A stretch of DNA of 64,000 bases from Daedaleopsis sinensis (GCA_033807695.1 CM066305.1:1240001-1304000), one strand, 5' to 3'. Positions 36,421 through 48,835 are shown, counted from the first letter of the stretch. Made by a program: numbers and translations. Notes: generated by a model from the letters alone, not told the origin.

Positions 36421-37280
36421 ATGGTCGACGTCATCCCCTTTCCTCAGGCGCTCATTGGCTATGACCTGCAAGGCTTGCCCTTCTTAGCGGCTGCCGACCC
36501 TGCTCAGGGCATTCATCTCCCCGTCCCCTCTGCCATGCTGGAGGAGGTACGCCGCTTGCAAGTGCAAATAGCATCATCATTCAACACGACCTTAGCCCAA
36601 CGGCAGGCGGTTGAAGTCCTGCACGCTGCACTAGCTGTGGAAATTGGTGAGGTGTCCTAATCCAGCCACTGAGGGTCGCCATGTCTGACTCATTATCTCT
36701 GCCATGTTGCAGGCACACGTGATCGTGACGACGTCCCAGGCATGCCAGCCTGGGCCGCGGTCTTTTGCCAGCAAGTAACCCAGCAGTTCAACCAGATCAA
36801 CCAGCAGTTCAACCAGATCAACCAGCAGTTCAACCAGATCAACCAGCGGCTTGACCAGATCAACCAGCGGCTTGACCAGGTCGACCAGCGGCTCGACCAG
36901 ATCGACCAGCGGCTCATCCAGATCGACCAGCGGATTGATGCACTACAACGTGGAAGTGCCCAAGCACTTACCATAGTGAGTCTACTCTGTCATTCAAGTA
37001 CTGAGAGAAGTTTAGTAAGTCTATTTAGAACATCAACAAGAGCCACTCCAAAGTGCACATGCCATTGCTGGTGGTCCCAACGATCTCAGGCAATCCCCTC
37101 CCTGATGGTTTTGACTGCAGGACAATCACGTCCATCTCACAAGCCACCGTTGGGACCATGAACCAAGTGTTAGCACTGTACCAACTACAGGCACCGCCGC
37201 AGGCAACCAAGCAAGTAAAGGCCTGGATGATCTTCAGCTTCCTGGGTGGCATTGACTATGACCCTAGTACTGTCGCTTAG
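36421..37280 (+). CDS. Orphan protein with an eight-unit heptad coiled-coil array
   Basis: I do not recognise the family. Exons 36421-36646, 36713-36975 and 37029-37280 join cleanly to 246 residues. The N-terminal third (MVDVIPFPQALIGYDLQG through HAALAVEIG) is followed by WAAVFCQQVT and eight heptads, QQFNQIN three times, then QRLDQIN, QRLDQVD, QRLDQID, QRLIQID and QRIDALQ. Hydrophobic residues at a 3-4 spacing predict a parallel coiled coil. The C-terminal part (SKVHMPLLVVPTISGNPLPD to LGGIDYDPSTVA) is a compact non-repetitive segment. There is no signal peptide or membrane segment. A TATA box, three phased exons and an intact frame suggest a real expressed gene. It is framed by the two copies of THO2 3'-flank DNA. 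Confidence 0.75.
36781..36948 (+). repeat. Tandem array of eight 21-bp units inside the orphan gene
   Basis: Eight in-frame 21-bp units. The first three are identical, starting CAGCAGTTCAACCAGATC; the later units diverge stepwise (CAGCGGCTTGACCAG and relatives). Each unit encodes one heptad, so the array length can change without shifting the frame. Confidence 0.95.
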
Positions 37281-37937
37281 CCACAGTTTCATTGCATGAC
37301 CTTCGTGTGTCTTTGAATGGACTGAATTCACATGACTACTTTACTGCCACCTAACTTCTTACTCCCATGTGTCTACACCATTACCTGTTATTAGATGGTT
37401 TTGTAAACATTGTGTACCAAGTTGTAGTACCACCGGAATAATATCGCCCTAGCTGCATGTCCGAATGCTCGCTTTGCTCGCAATCAGTAGTCGTCGCACA
37501 TTGTTATTTGTGCTATCACCTGCTGACGTTCTAATATCCTGCACTGCCGGATCAGCTCCGCTCCGAGTTGTCACTCCGTGCATGCTGAGTCGCTGACGAC
37601 GAGAAAACGATATGAGTAGACGTAAAGTCTACATACAGGAATGGTACAAGGTGAGTATACGCTACTGGACTAGTACAAGTTGAATTGTGTGACTAGATAT
37701 ATCGATGTTGGACCGATGAGTGACTGTGCGTGAGGGTTGTGCTACATGTACGGGAAATGCAAAGAATACATTGTCGAACCGTGTCGGTGTTCGCGAATTG
37801 AATCAACACATGGTGGGGGATGCGTGAGCACGATGGGCCAGGACGTACTATGCTGTGGACGAGTCGTTCCGTGTAATGCCGCGCCACGGTCGAAAGTGCG
37901 ATGGCGCACCGCCGGCTTGCGGCCTGCGCCGCGGTTG
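37281..37937. other. Intergenic region with copy B of the THO2 3'-flank duplication
   Basis: Contains 37486-37640, similar to 35643-35796 in the same orientation. No gene was recognised. The rest is the 3' flank of the orphan gene and of the convergent GTP cyclohydrolase gene. Confidence 0.6.
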
Positions 37938-39162
37938 TCACCGACTCTTCATGAGCGTGAGGAACTCCTCGCGGGTCTTCTGCTGCGTGCGGAAGCAGCC
38001 GAGCATGCACGATGTCACGGTGATCGCGCCGGGCTTCTGCACGCCACGCATGGTCATGCACATGTGCCTGCAACCCAGCGGACAGCCTGTCAGCAGCGGC
38101 CACAGAGAGGGCGTGCGGGCGTGTAGATAGGCTGGCGGGGACGGGGGTGGAGATGGGAAGAGCTTGGCTACACGGCACTCACGTCGCTTCCATTACCACT
38201 GCGACCCCACGGGGGTGGATCGCCTCCTGGACGGCGAGCGCAACCTGCTTCGTCAGTCGCTCTTGCACCTGCAGCCGGCGACTGAAGGTTTCGGCGATCC
38301 GGGCCAGCTTCGAGAGGCCGAGGACGAGCTTGTTGGGGATGTAGGCAATCGCGATCTGCACTCACTCAGTCAGAAGGCTTCCCCAGGTGCGTGTGCGTGT
38401 GTGGGCGCGGATACGCGTATGTGGCCGAGGAGGCACGTACCTTGCCGGTGAAGGGGACGAGGTGGTGCTCGCAGAGGCTGGAGATCTCGATGTCGCGCAC
38501 GAGCACCATCTCGTCGTGGTCCTCTTCGAAGACGGCGTCGTTGATGATGTCTGTTCGTCACGTCACGGGGGAGGGGCAGCTGAGGCTGAGGGCGCGGGGA
38601 AGAGGGCGGAGAGAGTGTAGCGCACCAGCTAGCCGTGTCTCGTAGCCCCGGGTCATCCAGAGGAGAGCCTTCGCGTAGCGGTCAGGGGTCTTGAGGAGGC
38701 CTTCCCTGTCCGGATCCTCGCCAATGCACTCGAGGATGGTGCGTACTGCGGCCGAGAGCTTCTTCTCGCGTTCCGCACGCTCTTCGGGCGTCGCGTTCAG
38801 TCGGAGGTGCGTGGACTTTGCTTTGGGGGCACCGTCAGGGCCGCGGACGAGCGGATAGGAGTGCGCGCACCTGGCCAGCCGAGCCCGTTCGCGTCTGGGA
38901 GGGGGCTGAGCGTGCCCGCGACCGCGACGGGCTTGGAGGAGTACATGGGGGTCGAGATGCCCGAGGGAGGGCGGAAGCCATAGCCCTCGCGTTTGGGGAG
39001 GGAGCCGTCATGACGTTCCGAACTCGAAGAAGAGGCCTCGGGGCGGGCGTCATGAGGGTGGTCGTCCGGGACGCCGCCCATGGTGCGCTCGTCCTGCTCG
39101 AGTTTGAGCTGCTCGAGGCTCTGCGAAAGCCGGGTCTGGCTGGCGTGGTCGTTGAGAGACAT
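37938..39162 (-). CDS. FOL2: GTP cyclohydrolase I
   Basis: The first enzyme of folate and tetrahydrobiopterin synthesis, converting GTP to dihydroneopterin triphosphate. First exon 39162-38871, second from 38820. A disordered N-terminal extension of about 95 residues precedes the conserved core: [55 protein letters not shown] (zinc Cys and catalytic His), [18 protein letters not shown], and the second zinc-Cys block [18 protein letters not shown]. It ends LMKSR. I chose the ATG at 39162 because the frame beyond it opens only with GTG. Confidence 0.96.
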
Positions 39163-40198
39163 CGGTGGGCGATGCGCGCGATTTATGGCCAACCCCAAGC
39201 TCACCGCGAGTCACCGGTGGGACTGCAAGAGTTTTAGACGCTGGCAGCGGGACATTGATCAGCACGCCCGTGCTCGTCTACGAGACTACGAGTACGACCA
39301 GTGCCACCATGTTCTTGCAGCAATTCGTCCGTGTTTTCTCATGATTGTATCCTCGTCTGGTGTGCAGCAGTGTGGTACTCCGACTTCGACCACGCACGAG
39401 TGACGACTTTTACACGACATCATCCGTGTATCACTCCCATGTCAGTGTGGATTTTTCTCGGCCCTTGATCCTATAGCTCGCGTCGCCTAACACTCCTTTC
39501 ACCGTCTTTCAGGCAGCCATATCGGGTGCGCGTCGCCGTCATGCAGCAGTGGAGGTCCAAGTCTAACGTACTGCAGCCCGGGCGCGACTGTGACAGTTAC
39601 ACTCGGACCTACAACTCGGCAGTGACCACGACGTATGCATGCAAGACCGTGGCAGACACATCGAAGTCAGGGATGCATGATTAATGTCGGAAACAAGTCG
39701 TTCTCAGCGCCACCGGCTAGCCGCAAAATGTGCACATCCCATCCTGACCAGATAAGGCAGGCCCAAAGGCTGGGCGCTGCTGAGCGGCAGACCGACCCAA
39801 TATTTGCTAGCATCGGCCGTGCCAACGCTCGCGGTGCTCCGCCCGAGACCCTTGCGACATTTCGAGCTTCCGGATGCGGAAAGCACGGCGGAGGCCTGTG
39901 GACATGAGCCATCTCCGCCTTTTGCGCCTCATCCTCTTCCAAACATGTCTGACGCCTTACCAAACGGTCACACTGCCTAATCGTTACAGTTGGGTCCGGC
40001 CGCTCACTTTCGGTGCGTGCTTCCCATAAACTGCCTCCGCTCGCGAGGAAATGAGAGCGCTGACGATCCAATCTCGCAGCCAGACAATAACGCTCCTTTC
40101 CACGTCAGGAGTCCGCTCCATGCCGAGGCGGTTCTCCGCCAACCTCTTATATCCCCCCGCTTCCTCTAAAAATTGACCCGCCCTAGTGTCTGGTCACC
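39163..40198. other. Divergent promoter region, GTP cyclohydrolase / ABC transporter
   Basis: A 1-kb gap between divergent start codons. Short frames only; nothing was recognised. A TATA-like CTTATATCC lies about 50 bp before the ABC transporter ATG. Confidence 0.4.
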
Positions 40199-43033
40199 AT
40201 GCCCCTCACGCTTGCCTCCGTCCTGTACGATGTCACCCGCGCTGCTGTCACCGTCGCAACCGTTCTCCCTGGCTGCTCCCACGACGCCCCCCCAAAGCAG
40301 CCCGCCTCCCGCGAGCGTTTCAAAAAGCCACCCTCTGAGAAAAAACCGGACGTGTACGCAGACTGGTTAGCCTCTCGCCGTCGCCCCGGGGATGGCTCTG
40401 GGTATCTGCCTCCAGGTGCACATCGGCCACTTACTCTTCGCAATCTCGCGCTAGCCCATAATTTATCTCGATGCTGTACCGCCGAAATCCTATCCTCCCT
40501 GTGGGATATGCACCCGTATAGAATATCCCTAATGGTTACGCTAGACCTCCTTCGCGGAGTATTTCCTGCTTTCCGAGGCTACTCACAAGCTCTAATGGTC
40601 GACGAGGTAGGACAACTTCTCTGATTTGTCGCGACAGGGGGCTAACTAATTTTTAGATCCAACGACTCATATTTCTAGGCGACTTCACGATCGCTCATAT
40701 AATCCGTCAAGCGACACTGGAGCTTGCCCGAATGGCGTGCGAGGCAGTCATGGATACGCTTGCGTAAGTAGTGTGGACAGCTTGGCCTTCTGAGCTAACG
40801 GAACGATATCCCATCAGGTCGTCAAACCAAAATGTAGTCCAGACCTCTGCTCGTTTCCTCGTAGAACGGCAACAGATCGAGCAGCGGCTGCGCTTAGATG
40901 TCCCGACCCTCTCAGATCCGCTCGTTCGCGACCTTCTCCAAGAATCCGACACGTTCGTCCGCTCATTCAACGGCTTCTCCGCATTTGGAATATTATCGCC
41001 CTTCGATTTTATGCGCATCTTGACGCTACTTTCCGAGCTTCTGACGCAGCTCTGGCTTCTCTCTCGTCTGACCTTCGGCGGCACCCCTCTTTCAGTGATA
41101 CTGCTCTCCGTGGTCTTGTCCGCTCTACCGTCCGCACTTTCTTGGATGGGCCGCGAAAGCAATGTATGGCACTGCTCAAACCACCCACGGGAGGCGTCTC
41201 TAGCTGCGAGACAGGAGGCCATGCAGCGGCTCGCTCACAGCGACGCGCACCGTCCGGAGATCATGCTGTTCGATCTTGGGCCGTGGATACTCAAAACCTG
41301 GTCGCGCACGCGCCAAGCCCTCCTCGGACTCGAACGTCGACAGAACGGCGGCGACACAGACCTCTCTTCCCGCCTCCTCTCACGGGTCTATCTGTCAGGC
41401 ATGTTCTCCGCATTTCAAAACGTCAGTGGGCTGTTGCGCTCCATTTCCGACGGTCGCTAACGCGCGCAATAATCGTCTAGGTTCCCCTCCTGCTCGTGAT
41501 GCACTCGACCTCGACCACGGTCGGCACCTTCACGCTCTACCGCAATACATTGCAGACCATGTTTGTTACGGCAGAGACCCTGGTGTATACGCTCCGGATG
41601 GCGTTCCAGGGCATTTTCCTCATGGGCGCGTTCTGCGCCGCGAACGCACTGAAGCCTCGTCTCCAACCCGACGCGAACAGAGCTGTGCCGTATCGATCGG
41701 GGCCGGGGATGGCCATCGAAGTTCGGTAGGGTCGTGTGTTCGCCTTCCCTGCAACGCTGTGGCTAACTCTGTGTGCAGAAACCTCCGCTTTACCTACCCG
41801 GGCGGAACTACACCCGCTCTCGATAACGTGAACCTGTCCGTCAAGGCGGGGGAGACTCTCGCGGTGGTGGGGTACAACGGCTCCGGTACGTTACGGTGGC
41901 TGAACGTGAACGCTGCCCGACACAACCCGTGCTGACGCCCGGACAGGGAAGTCAACGCTCGCGAACGTCCTCCTGCGCGTGTTCGACTTCGACAGCGGCG
42001 AGCTCCTCGTGAACGGCGTGGACGTCCGCCGCCTCGACCCGCGCGACTTCCACGCGCACATCTCGGCCGTCTTCCAGGGCTTCTCGCGCTACAGCTCCTC
42101 CGTCAAGGCGAACGTCGGCCTCGGCTACGTCCCCGACCTGCACAGCGCCGACGCGGTCGAGGCCGCGCTGGAGCTCGCGGGCGCAGGCGAGCTCGTCCGT
42201 GCGCTCCCAGACGGCATCCGCACGCGCCTGGACGGCGACGGCTCCGAGCGCAGCTGCGAGGCGTTCTGCGGCGACGGCCTCTCGCACACGCTGCACGGGC
42301 TCTCCGGCGGAGAGGTGAGTAAGACCGCCAAGCATGAGCATGTCCCGCCTGGTCTCTAGACTCGGTGTGTGCGTCCGGCTGGGCGCCACCGCGCACTAGT
42401 CGGGGCCCCGTCTGCTACGGCATCGCATCGTCACTGACATTTGGACGTCCGCAGTGGCAACGGATAGCCATCTCGCGCGCGTTCATGCGTGCACGGCGCC
42501 CCGAAGTCGAGCTGCTCGTCTTCGACGAACCGGTGCGTAGCACGCCTTCTCATCCTTCGCCTTCTCCCACATTCCGCGACGGACGGCTCATCGCCCTGCG
42601 CTCCTTCAGACCTCTTCTCTGGACGCGCACGCCCAGAAGCACGTCTTCGACACCATCGACGCGATCTCGCGCACACCGAGCGGCGACCGGACCAAGACCG
42701 TCGTCTTCATCACGCACCGGCTCGCGACCGCGCGCCGCGCGGACAAGATCGCGATGATGGAGCACGGGGTGAGTGTTCACACTACTACTTCCGCGCGTGC
42801 TCCCTAGCCCGACCTCCGGCGGTGTGCACGGCACCCGCCGCGAGATCCCGCGACTGCTGTTCGCTGCTGTTGCATTGCCTGCTTCGCCGCGCGACGCGAG
42901 AAATATGTACTCACGTAGCCGTCCGGTTCCCGGGCACGTTTTCTCCCCGCAGACGATCGTTGAGTTCGGCACACACGAGCAGCTTCTGGCCCGGAACGGA
43001 AGATACGCGTCTCTATATCATGCGTCTGTCTAG
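40199..43033 (+). CDS. Half-size ABC exporter (type I exporter-like, single nucleotide-binding domain)
   Basis: About nine exons, roughly 710 residues. The N-terminal half has only a few clear hydrophobic helices (ISLMVTLDLLRGVFPAF; FMRILTLLSELLTQLWLL; LSVILLSVVLSALPSAL; TFTLYRNTLQTMF). The C-terminal half is a complete ATPase domain: Walker A VGYNGSGKST assembled across an intron, Q-loop VFQGFSRY, signature LSGGEWQRIAISRAFMR, Walker B ELLVFDEPTSSLD assembled across an intron, H-loop ITHR. It ends VEFGTHEQLLARNGRYASLYHASV. It would dimerise to export an unknown substrate. The membrane part diverges from standard B-type exporters. Confidence 0.87.
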
Positions 43034-43301
43034 ATCAAGGGGTCAAGAAGACATCCGCTACCTGGTTGCTTTGCTATACTTTGCTACAGTGCTTGTTCTC
43101 GTATATTGCGTGCGTGTGTGTATGTACGATGTGTCTGCGAAGTGGAGCGTCAAGGGGGAAAGTAATGTAATCGTCGTAGTACGCATTAACTGCAGTACGG
43201 GAGGGAGGGGTTGTCTAGAAATAACGATAAAAATATACAGTGCTCGTACCGTCGCGTCTTCGAGGTTGGCTGTTGTTACACCTTCGCGCCGTCTCCGCGT
43301 G

Positions 43302-46300
43302 CTATAGTCCTTGCGCCGCCCGCTGCTTGTGATTGAAATACGTCAAGACGCCGTCGTACAACGCGGCGTCCACTCCGCTTGCCTCGGCACCTGCCGACGT
43401 AGGCAGCTTGTCCAGATCCTCGTGCAGGCCGTACGTGCCCACGAGCAGCCCGAAATCTTTCACACCCTGGATCAGGGATGGAACGCGTGCCTGGTGGGGC
43501 GGTCAGCACGTCGCATCTACCCGGTACGAGGATGGGAAAAAATGAAACTCGGACGCACCAGCAGGCCGGCGTCCAGCAGCACGCCGAGCAGGTTGTTCAT
43601 CCTGCTGAACTCGACTGCCGCGTCGAGGCTGCCCAGCCGGTGGTCATGTGCGTCGTCGACGTCGAGCGCAGTCGCGCTTGGCGGCGCACGGGAGGCTTCC
43701 CCGCACTGGGAGGCGAGAAAGACCGGATCTGCGAGAGGCCCGAAGGAGCTTAGCCCACTACTATTGCTTAACAGCGGCGGGGGAGAGCCCAGCGCACACC
43801 AAGAGAAGGGAATCTGACGTACAGTTTGGCTGCTTCCAGTTCAGCGCGGCGCAGACGTCCGGGGCGAAGGACGTAAAGACGACCGGCCGCCGCGCAATGT
43901 GCCCCTCTAGGGCCGAGGTGTCGTAAACGGTGCGTAAGACGGAGTCAACCATGTCATTCAGATCGAGCTGATGCCGCAGGGAGTATCGCCGTCGGACGCG
44001 CAGAGGCGCGTACGCTAGCTCCACGCAAATGCCGAATGCTGCGGGCACAATCTAAGGCGACCTGCGTGAGATGGCTCTCGCGGCGTCGGAAATGAGACAT
44101 ACCCGCAGTAGCTCCTGCAACGTGACCATCGAGGACGTTATCCCCTTCGCCCACTGCGACGGTGACGCCGACGGGTCCACGGTAATGTTTCCACGACCTA
44201 ATCGTGACGCTAGCAATTGGAATTGGGGAAGAGACACGTCTGCGACGCCAAGATCGTAGTGGTCGTCCGGGAGCTTCCAATCCGCGTAGACGACGGGGTG
44301 CAAATCTCTGGTAACCTGGACGGTTACATGGATATATCTGCCGGTGACAGATGAATGCGTCAGAGAGTGTCCCGAAGCTACAGCGAGTGCGGGATTCGAT
44401 GGAGATGTCTGTGCGGAGGCGAGCGTCCTGCCGTGTTGCGGGGGTCGCGGAGACAACAGCTTAGCACTACTACCACCAGGCACCGGCATAGCTAATGACT
44501 TCCAGTACGTCTCGACAGCACCCCCGATTTTGAGCTTGACTCCGCTGAATGGTGTTATGACATTGACCTCGAACGACACCTCCAACAAATGTCAGCATAT
44601 GCTCATGTATGTAAATTAGCATAACCGCGCACCTCTCCGATGACGTGCAACCGGGGATCCAATATAGGAAGGGTGAAAGGCTGGCTATTTTGGACGTTCT
44701 GGAACAGGTACGGGAGAGCGGTCGCACGACCAATCGTCTTCGTGCCGAAATTGGGATACAGCGAGAATTCCAGGGAGAGAGCACTTGGAGACGGTGCCTG
44801 AAACGAGAAGACGATCTTTTGGTCGCGGATAGGCAACGGGATGCTATAAGGCGCCGACGTGACCACGGGAGTCGCGGTCATGACCAGCTTCAGGAGGGGA
44901 GAAGCATGCAAATATCGGTCTTCATACTGCGGACCCGCGAGCGGATGTCGTAGCCGTACCGCCGGGCCTCCTTCGACTTGTGTGTCTTTGTAATGCGAAG
45001 ATAAATGTCCAATCGTGACCTGAATCAGAGACGTTTTGTCGAGGTAGTTGTGACCATAGACACGATATGGCATCATAGGAGGCGGAAGGTAGAGCGAGGG
45101 GATTGCGTCGATGTCGGAGTCCGTACTCGTAGATCTTTGAGTGTTGGTGAGAGGCGACAACTGTGACGACGAGACCTGCGTAACCTGGGCCTGGGCAGCG
45201 GCCTCGACTAGCAATGAAACGCAGCTTCGGTGACCATACCACGCAGCATAGTATATCGCCGAGTTCCCTGCTTCGTCAGTGACGCTGAGCCGACTTCCGA
45301 CTTCAAGCAAGACACGCAGACTTGATTCGCGGCCGAAGCGTGCCGCATGGAAGAGCGGGGTCCACTCGTTGTACTTGTCCGGTACGTCCCATCCTTCGTG
45401 ATTGGCGAGGATCCGACATACGTCTGCATGGCCTTCCTGAGCAGCAAGATGGATAGGATACTCGCCATTCGTGTTTGGACGGCTCGGCGCGCCGTACTGG
45501 AGCAGCAGAACGACAACGTCCATGTGTCCCGTCCGTGCTGCCAATGAAAGCGGCATCAAATCACTGTTTGAGCTTGGGCTCTGCACAGACACCTTCCCTT
45601 CCTCGAGGAAAGCGCGAACACAGGCAACGCAACCTTTGAGAGTGGCGTAGATGAGAGGCGTGCAATTGTCAACATCGACAACGTCCGGGGGAACCCCGAC
45701 CTGTATGAGCCTATAGCATACATCGCCGTGCCCGTGCATGGCAGCGTAATGGAGCGCGGATCGGCCATACGCATCGGTTTTCTCATACTGAACCCCACCA
45801 GCAAGACAGAGGTTCACGAGACGGAGGAGGCCAGCAATAGCTGCTTCGTGGAGGCATGTACGGCCATTGATATCGTCGATGAACTTGTAGTCGAACGAGG
45901 TCGCCGCAGAGTCCAGGATGAGATCCGCTAGTTCCTGAGGAGCATCGATGGCCGCTTTCCAAAGTATGCGGGTGACGTGATTCCGTGCTTCACGAGTCTG
46001 CGCGAGAGAATCCGAGTAGCGAGTGAGGTCAGCGATTGCGGTCCTGTCACCGTCAGCAACCGCCTTTCGAAGACTGCTCTCAAGGTCGTAGAACGGTGTC
46101 ATCTGGACACTGCGGTCAATATTGAGCTGGTGGCTGAGGATGATGTCTTCCGCAACGGCTAGTTCGTTCCCTAAACCGACCGAAAGATCTGTCATATCCA
46201 GCAGACAAGCAGCGACCGTGTCTGACAGCTCCGATATGAGCTGCACAAGTACGAGTGAATTTTCACATGCGCCGACCGTACCAGCCACATGAAACGTACC

Positions 46301-47190
46301 TGCCGGTTGAAGACTGGTTGCACTTCCACCTGGCGGGCAAGGTAAAGCTCCTTGGTGGTCGAGCGAGAGCGCTTGTCCCACTTCTTGAGGATCTTCCTAA
46401 AACCCATGGCGTTGATCTCAACGAATTGCTGTCGGGGCGGGAGGTGTGTATGATGAGATCGGCGAGACGCAGGCGCGATCATCTACCTGCAGCTTCCCAA
46501 TATCCCGTTCCAGCATGCGAAAGCCCTCCTCCACCGCGCTCCATTCGACATGGTTTTTTGTCGCGTCGTCGAGCGAGGAGTCGGGCATGACGCGCATCGC
46601 CGCGGCGCGCCGCTTGAAGAGGAGCGTCTCGAGGCGCAGCTTGAGCTCGGCCTCCTTCTCGACGTAGAACGCGTTGATCTGCGTCATGGTTCGCACATAT
46701 TCAAGGAGTGCACGCGAGACACGCGAGTACGTGAGTGGGCGCGTGCCATACGCGATTGGACGAGGCACGCACCTTCTCGAGCTCACGTTCTAGCTTGAAG
46801 AAGAACGCGGCCCTGTGAGCCTGGTAGCCCGGTCCACGCTCGTCATCTTGACCCACGGATGCGTACAGAGGGGGTTCGTCTGGGTCTTGTGCCGAGAGCG
46901 TGGTCTGACGCGGAGTTGTTGGGACTGCGGTTGTGGCGGGAGATGAAAGGATGTCTCCGGGGCGCACGCTGCTAGCCTGAGTGTTGTGAGGCGCGAGCGC
47001 GGCGAGCTCCCAGGGCGGGCGATTGGCAGCGAGGGAAGAGATGATCTTCTTGAGAGCCTTGTAGTCGAGATAATAGGCGGACCAGCCGGGGACTTGTTCA
47101 GCCTGGATGTGCTTGCCGAACTGTAGAAGGTGGGAGATGCTCTAACTCAGCTCAGGTCTAGGGGCGAGAGGAAAACGATGGAACCTTCAT
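43302..47190 (-). CDS. PHO81: Pho81-type SPX-ankyrin-GDPD phosphate regulator
   Basis: A phosphate-sensing regulator related to yeast Pho81 and Neurospora NUC-2, which control a cyclin-CDK (Pho80-Pho85 type). About 1,100 residues. The first coding exon is a 6-nt ATG-AAG at 47190-47185, joined to FGKHIQAEQVPGWSAYYLDYKALKK, the canonical SPX start. The SPX core continues FFFKLERELEKINAFYVEKEAELK and QFVEINAMGFRKILKKWDKRS. Five or six ankyrin repeats follow (GRTCLHEAAIAGLLRL, GRSALHYAAMHGHGDV, NGEYPIHLAAQEGHADV, NEWTPLFHAARFGRE, GNSAIYYAAWYGHR). The C-terminal third is a degenerate GDPD domain with GRYIHVTVQVTRDLHPVVYADW. The stop is at 43302. Confidence 0.9.
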
Positions 47191-47461
47191 TGCTCACGAG
47201 CGTCGAGGACAGAGAGATGAGACAAGCTAAGGCAAGGCGAGAGCGGAGAGAGGCCCATTGGCCCTGTCCAAGAGTATAACTTCCAAGTCGCACTCTCCTC
47301 GTCGCAATTCCGACCCACGTGCACCAATTAGCCCCTCCTCAATCTCCATCGAGATAATCGTCCTCTATCCGAACCAGTTCTCCGCAAACCACGAACGTGC
47401 GTTCCATCGCAAACATCGTATTGGAAGCCGCTACACATATCCGATCACACACTGACTACCA

Positions 47462-48835
47462 TCATACCAGGATTTTCCTCAGCTGCCACATCCCAGCAGG
47501 CACCAGCGTCACTGGACACCGACCCTCCTTCTCGACCCACTCGTGTGCACACCGGTAACAGAACACATATCCCGACGGAAAGGCTGTAGCGTTCGAGATC
47601 GGTTCTCGGCACAACGCACACGTTCCATACTCAACATCGTCTATACGGATTCCCTGCGGATGTGGTGGAAGCAGTCTTGGCGGCGGCACGGCAGGCCCGA
47701 GAGGGGATGTGGACAATGACCGAGCTGGTGACGATGGCGAATACCACCATTCCAGGAACTTGATGAAGAAGATTGCGGTCGGCAGCAGCACCTTGAGCGA
47801 GTCTAAGAACAGCCGGGGCGACTTCCAGAGCAAACGCCGGAGAAGTGCAAGTAGTCCGCGGGGCTTGTTGCCTGGTGGCTTCTGCACTGCGACTTGGGCA
47901 GCACGCTATCGGCCCGTTGGTCAATGGCACAATTGCAGGTCAAACAAAAGCTCTCACCAGGTCGTCCGCGCTCACTCTGCGCAAGTCCACGCCCACCCAC
48001 GACAGCCATGGACGATAGTGCGGCGTCCGTTCAAACAGATACGCGATGTTGCAGATTAGTAACCAGACCTCGAACGACGTGTTCATCCACGGGTACGCCG
48101 TCTTGTACGCCCGCTTCAAGCGTCCTTTCCACGACTGTGGCTGGTCAGACGACCCGTGGCCCACAAGTGCAAAGGGGCATGTTCACACTCACATCGTCCG
48201 CGGGGGTGTGCCGCGTGTCCTCAATGAGGTCTGTCTGGACTCCGCCTCCCAATTCCTCGAAGTAGTCTTGTGCTTTCGCACGAATGTAAGGCAGGCCTAC
48301 CTGCGTGAGCACGCATGGTAGGTGCTGTGTGACGTTTCGCGGGGAATGTCGAAACGAACGTACCAGGAAGAGCAAAGAACGCCATATCTCTCTATCCCGC
48401 AGCTTCTCCTCCGCAAACACGCCGCCGACCGCGCTTCGCGCGCGGTCTGTCTTGAAGAGCGGAACCCTCCTTCTTTTAAGGCCGTAGAAGTTTTCCGCAA
48501 AGGATGCGCCTGCGCAGATCGTCCATACATAGCCCACCGCGTTTTAGACATGCAGCCCACCTTGCGTGCGGAGGTAATGCCTCTCAACGAACAGCATCAG
48601 AAGCGCGTAGAACTCTTCATGCCGGTTGACTATCCGTAGCAGATATCGAGGGTACGATTGCGCGAAGACCTGAGATGCATTCAGCCCATGGGTTCAAGGG
48701 CTGCTGATGCTACATGCTCACCAAGAGCACATACTTGAGCGCGGGTTGCAATAGGTCCCTCAGTTGTTCTTGCGCAACAAGTTCGAAGAGTGTCGGCTGA
48801 AGCGGGTCGCCACCGATGTCGTTATAGGACTCCAT
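47462..48835 (-). CDS. PEX12: Peroxin-12, RING subunit of the peroxisomal ubiquitin ligase
   Basis: A peroxisomal membrane RING protein of the Pex2-Pex10-Pex12 retrotranslocation ligase needed for PEX5 recycling. About five exons, roughly 390 residues. The N-terminal Pex2/12 domain reads [26 protein letters not shown] and [29 protein letters not shown]. Membrane segments include [25 protein letters not shown] and [19 protein letters not shown]. The C-terminal RING is [24 protein letters not shown] with only part of the second zinc site, as is usual for Pex12. It ends [10 protein letters not shown]. The start at 48835 gives [13 protein letters not shown]. Confidence 0.94.

Noticed and set aside
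36781..36948. Tandem repeats resembling a CRISPR array
   Set aside because: Units are contiguous with no spacers, 21 bp long and in coding frame in a eukaryotic gene.
36693..36974. Minus-strand frame rich in Trp-Ser-Ile repeats
   Set aside because: Exact antisense of the 21-bp heptad array; the plus-strand exon is phased with its neighbours.
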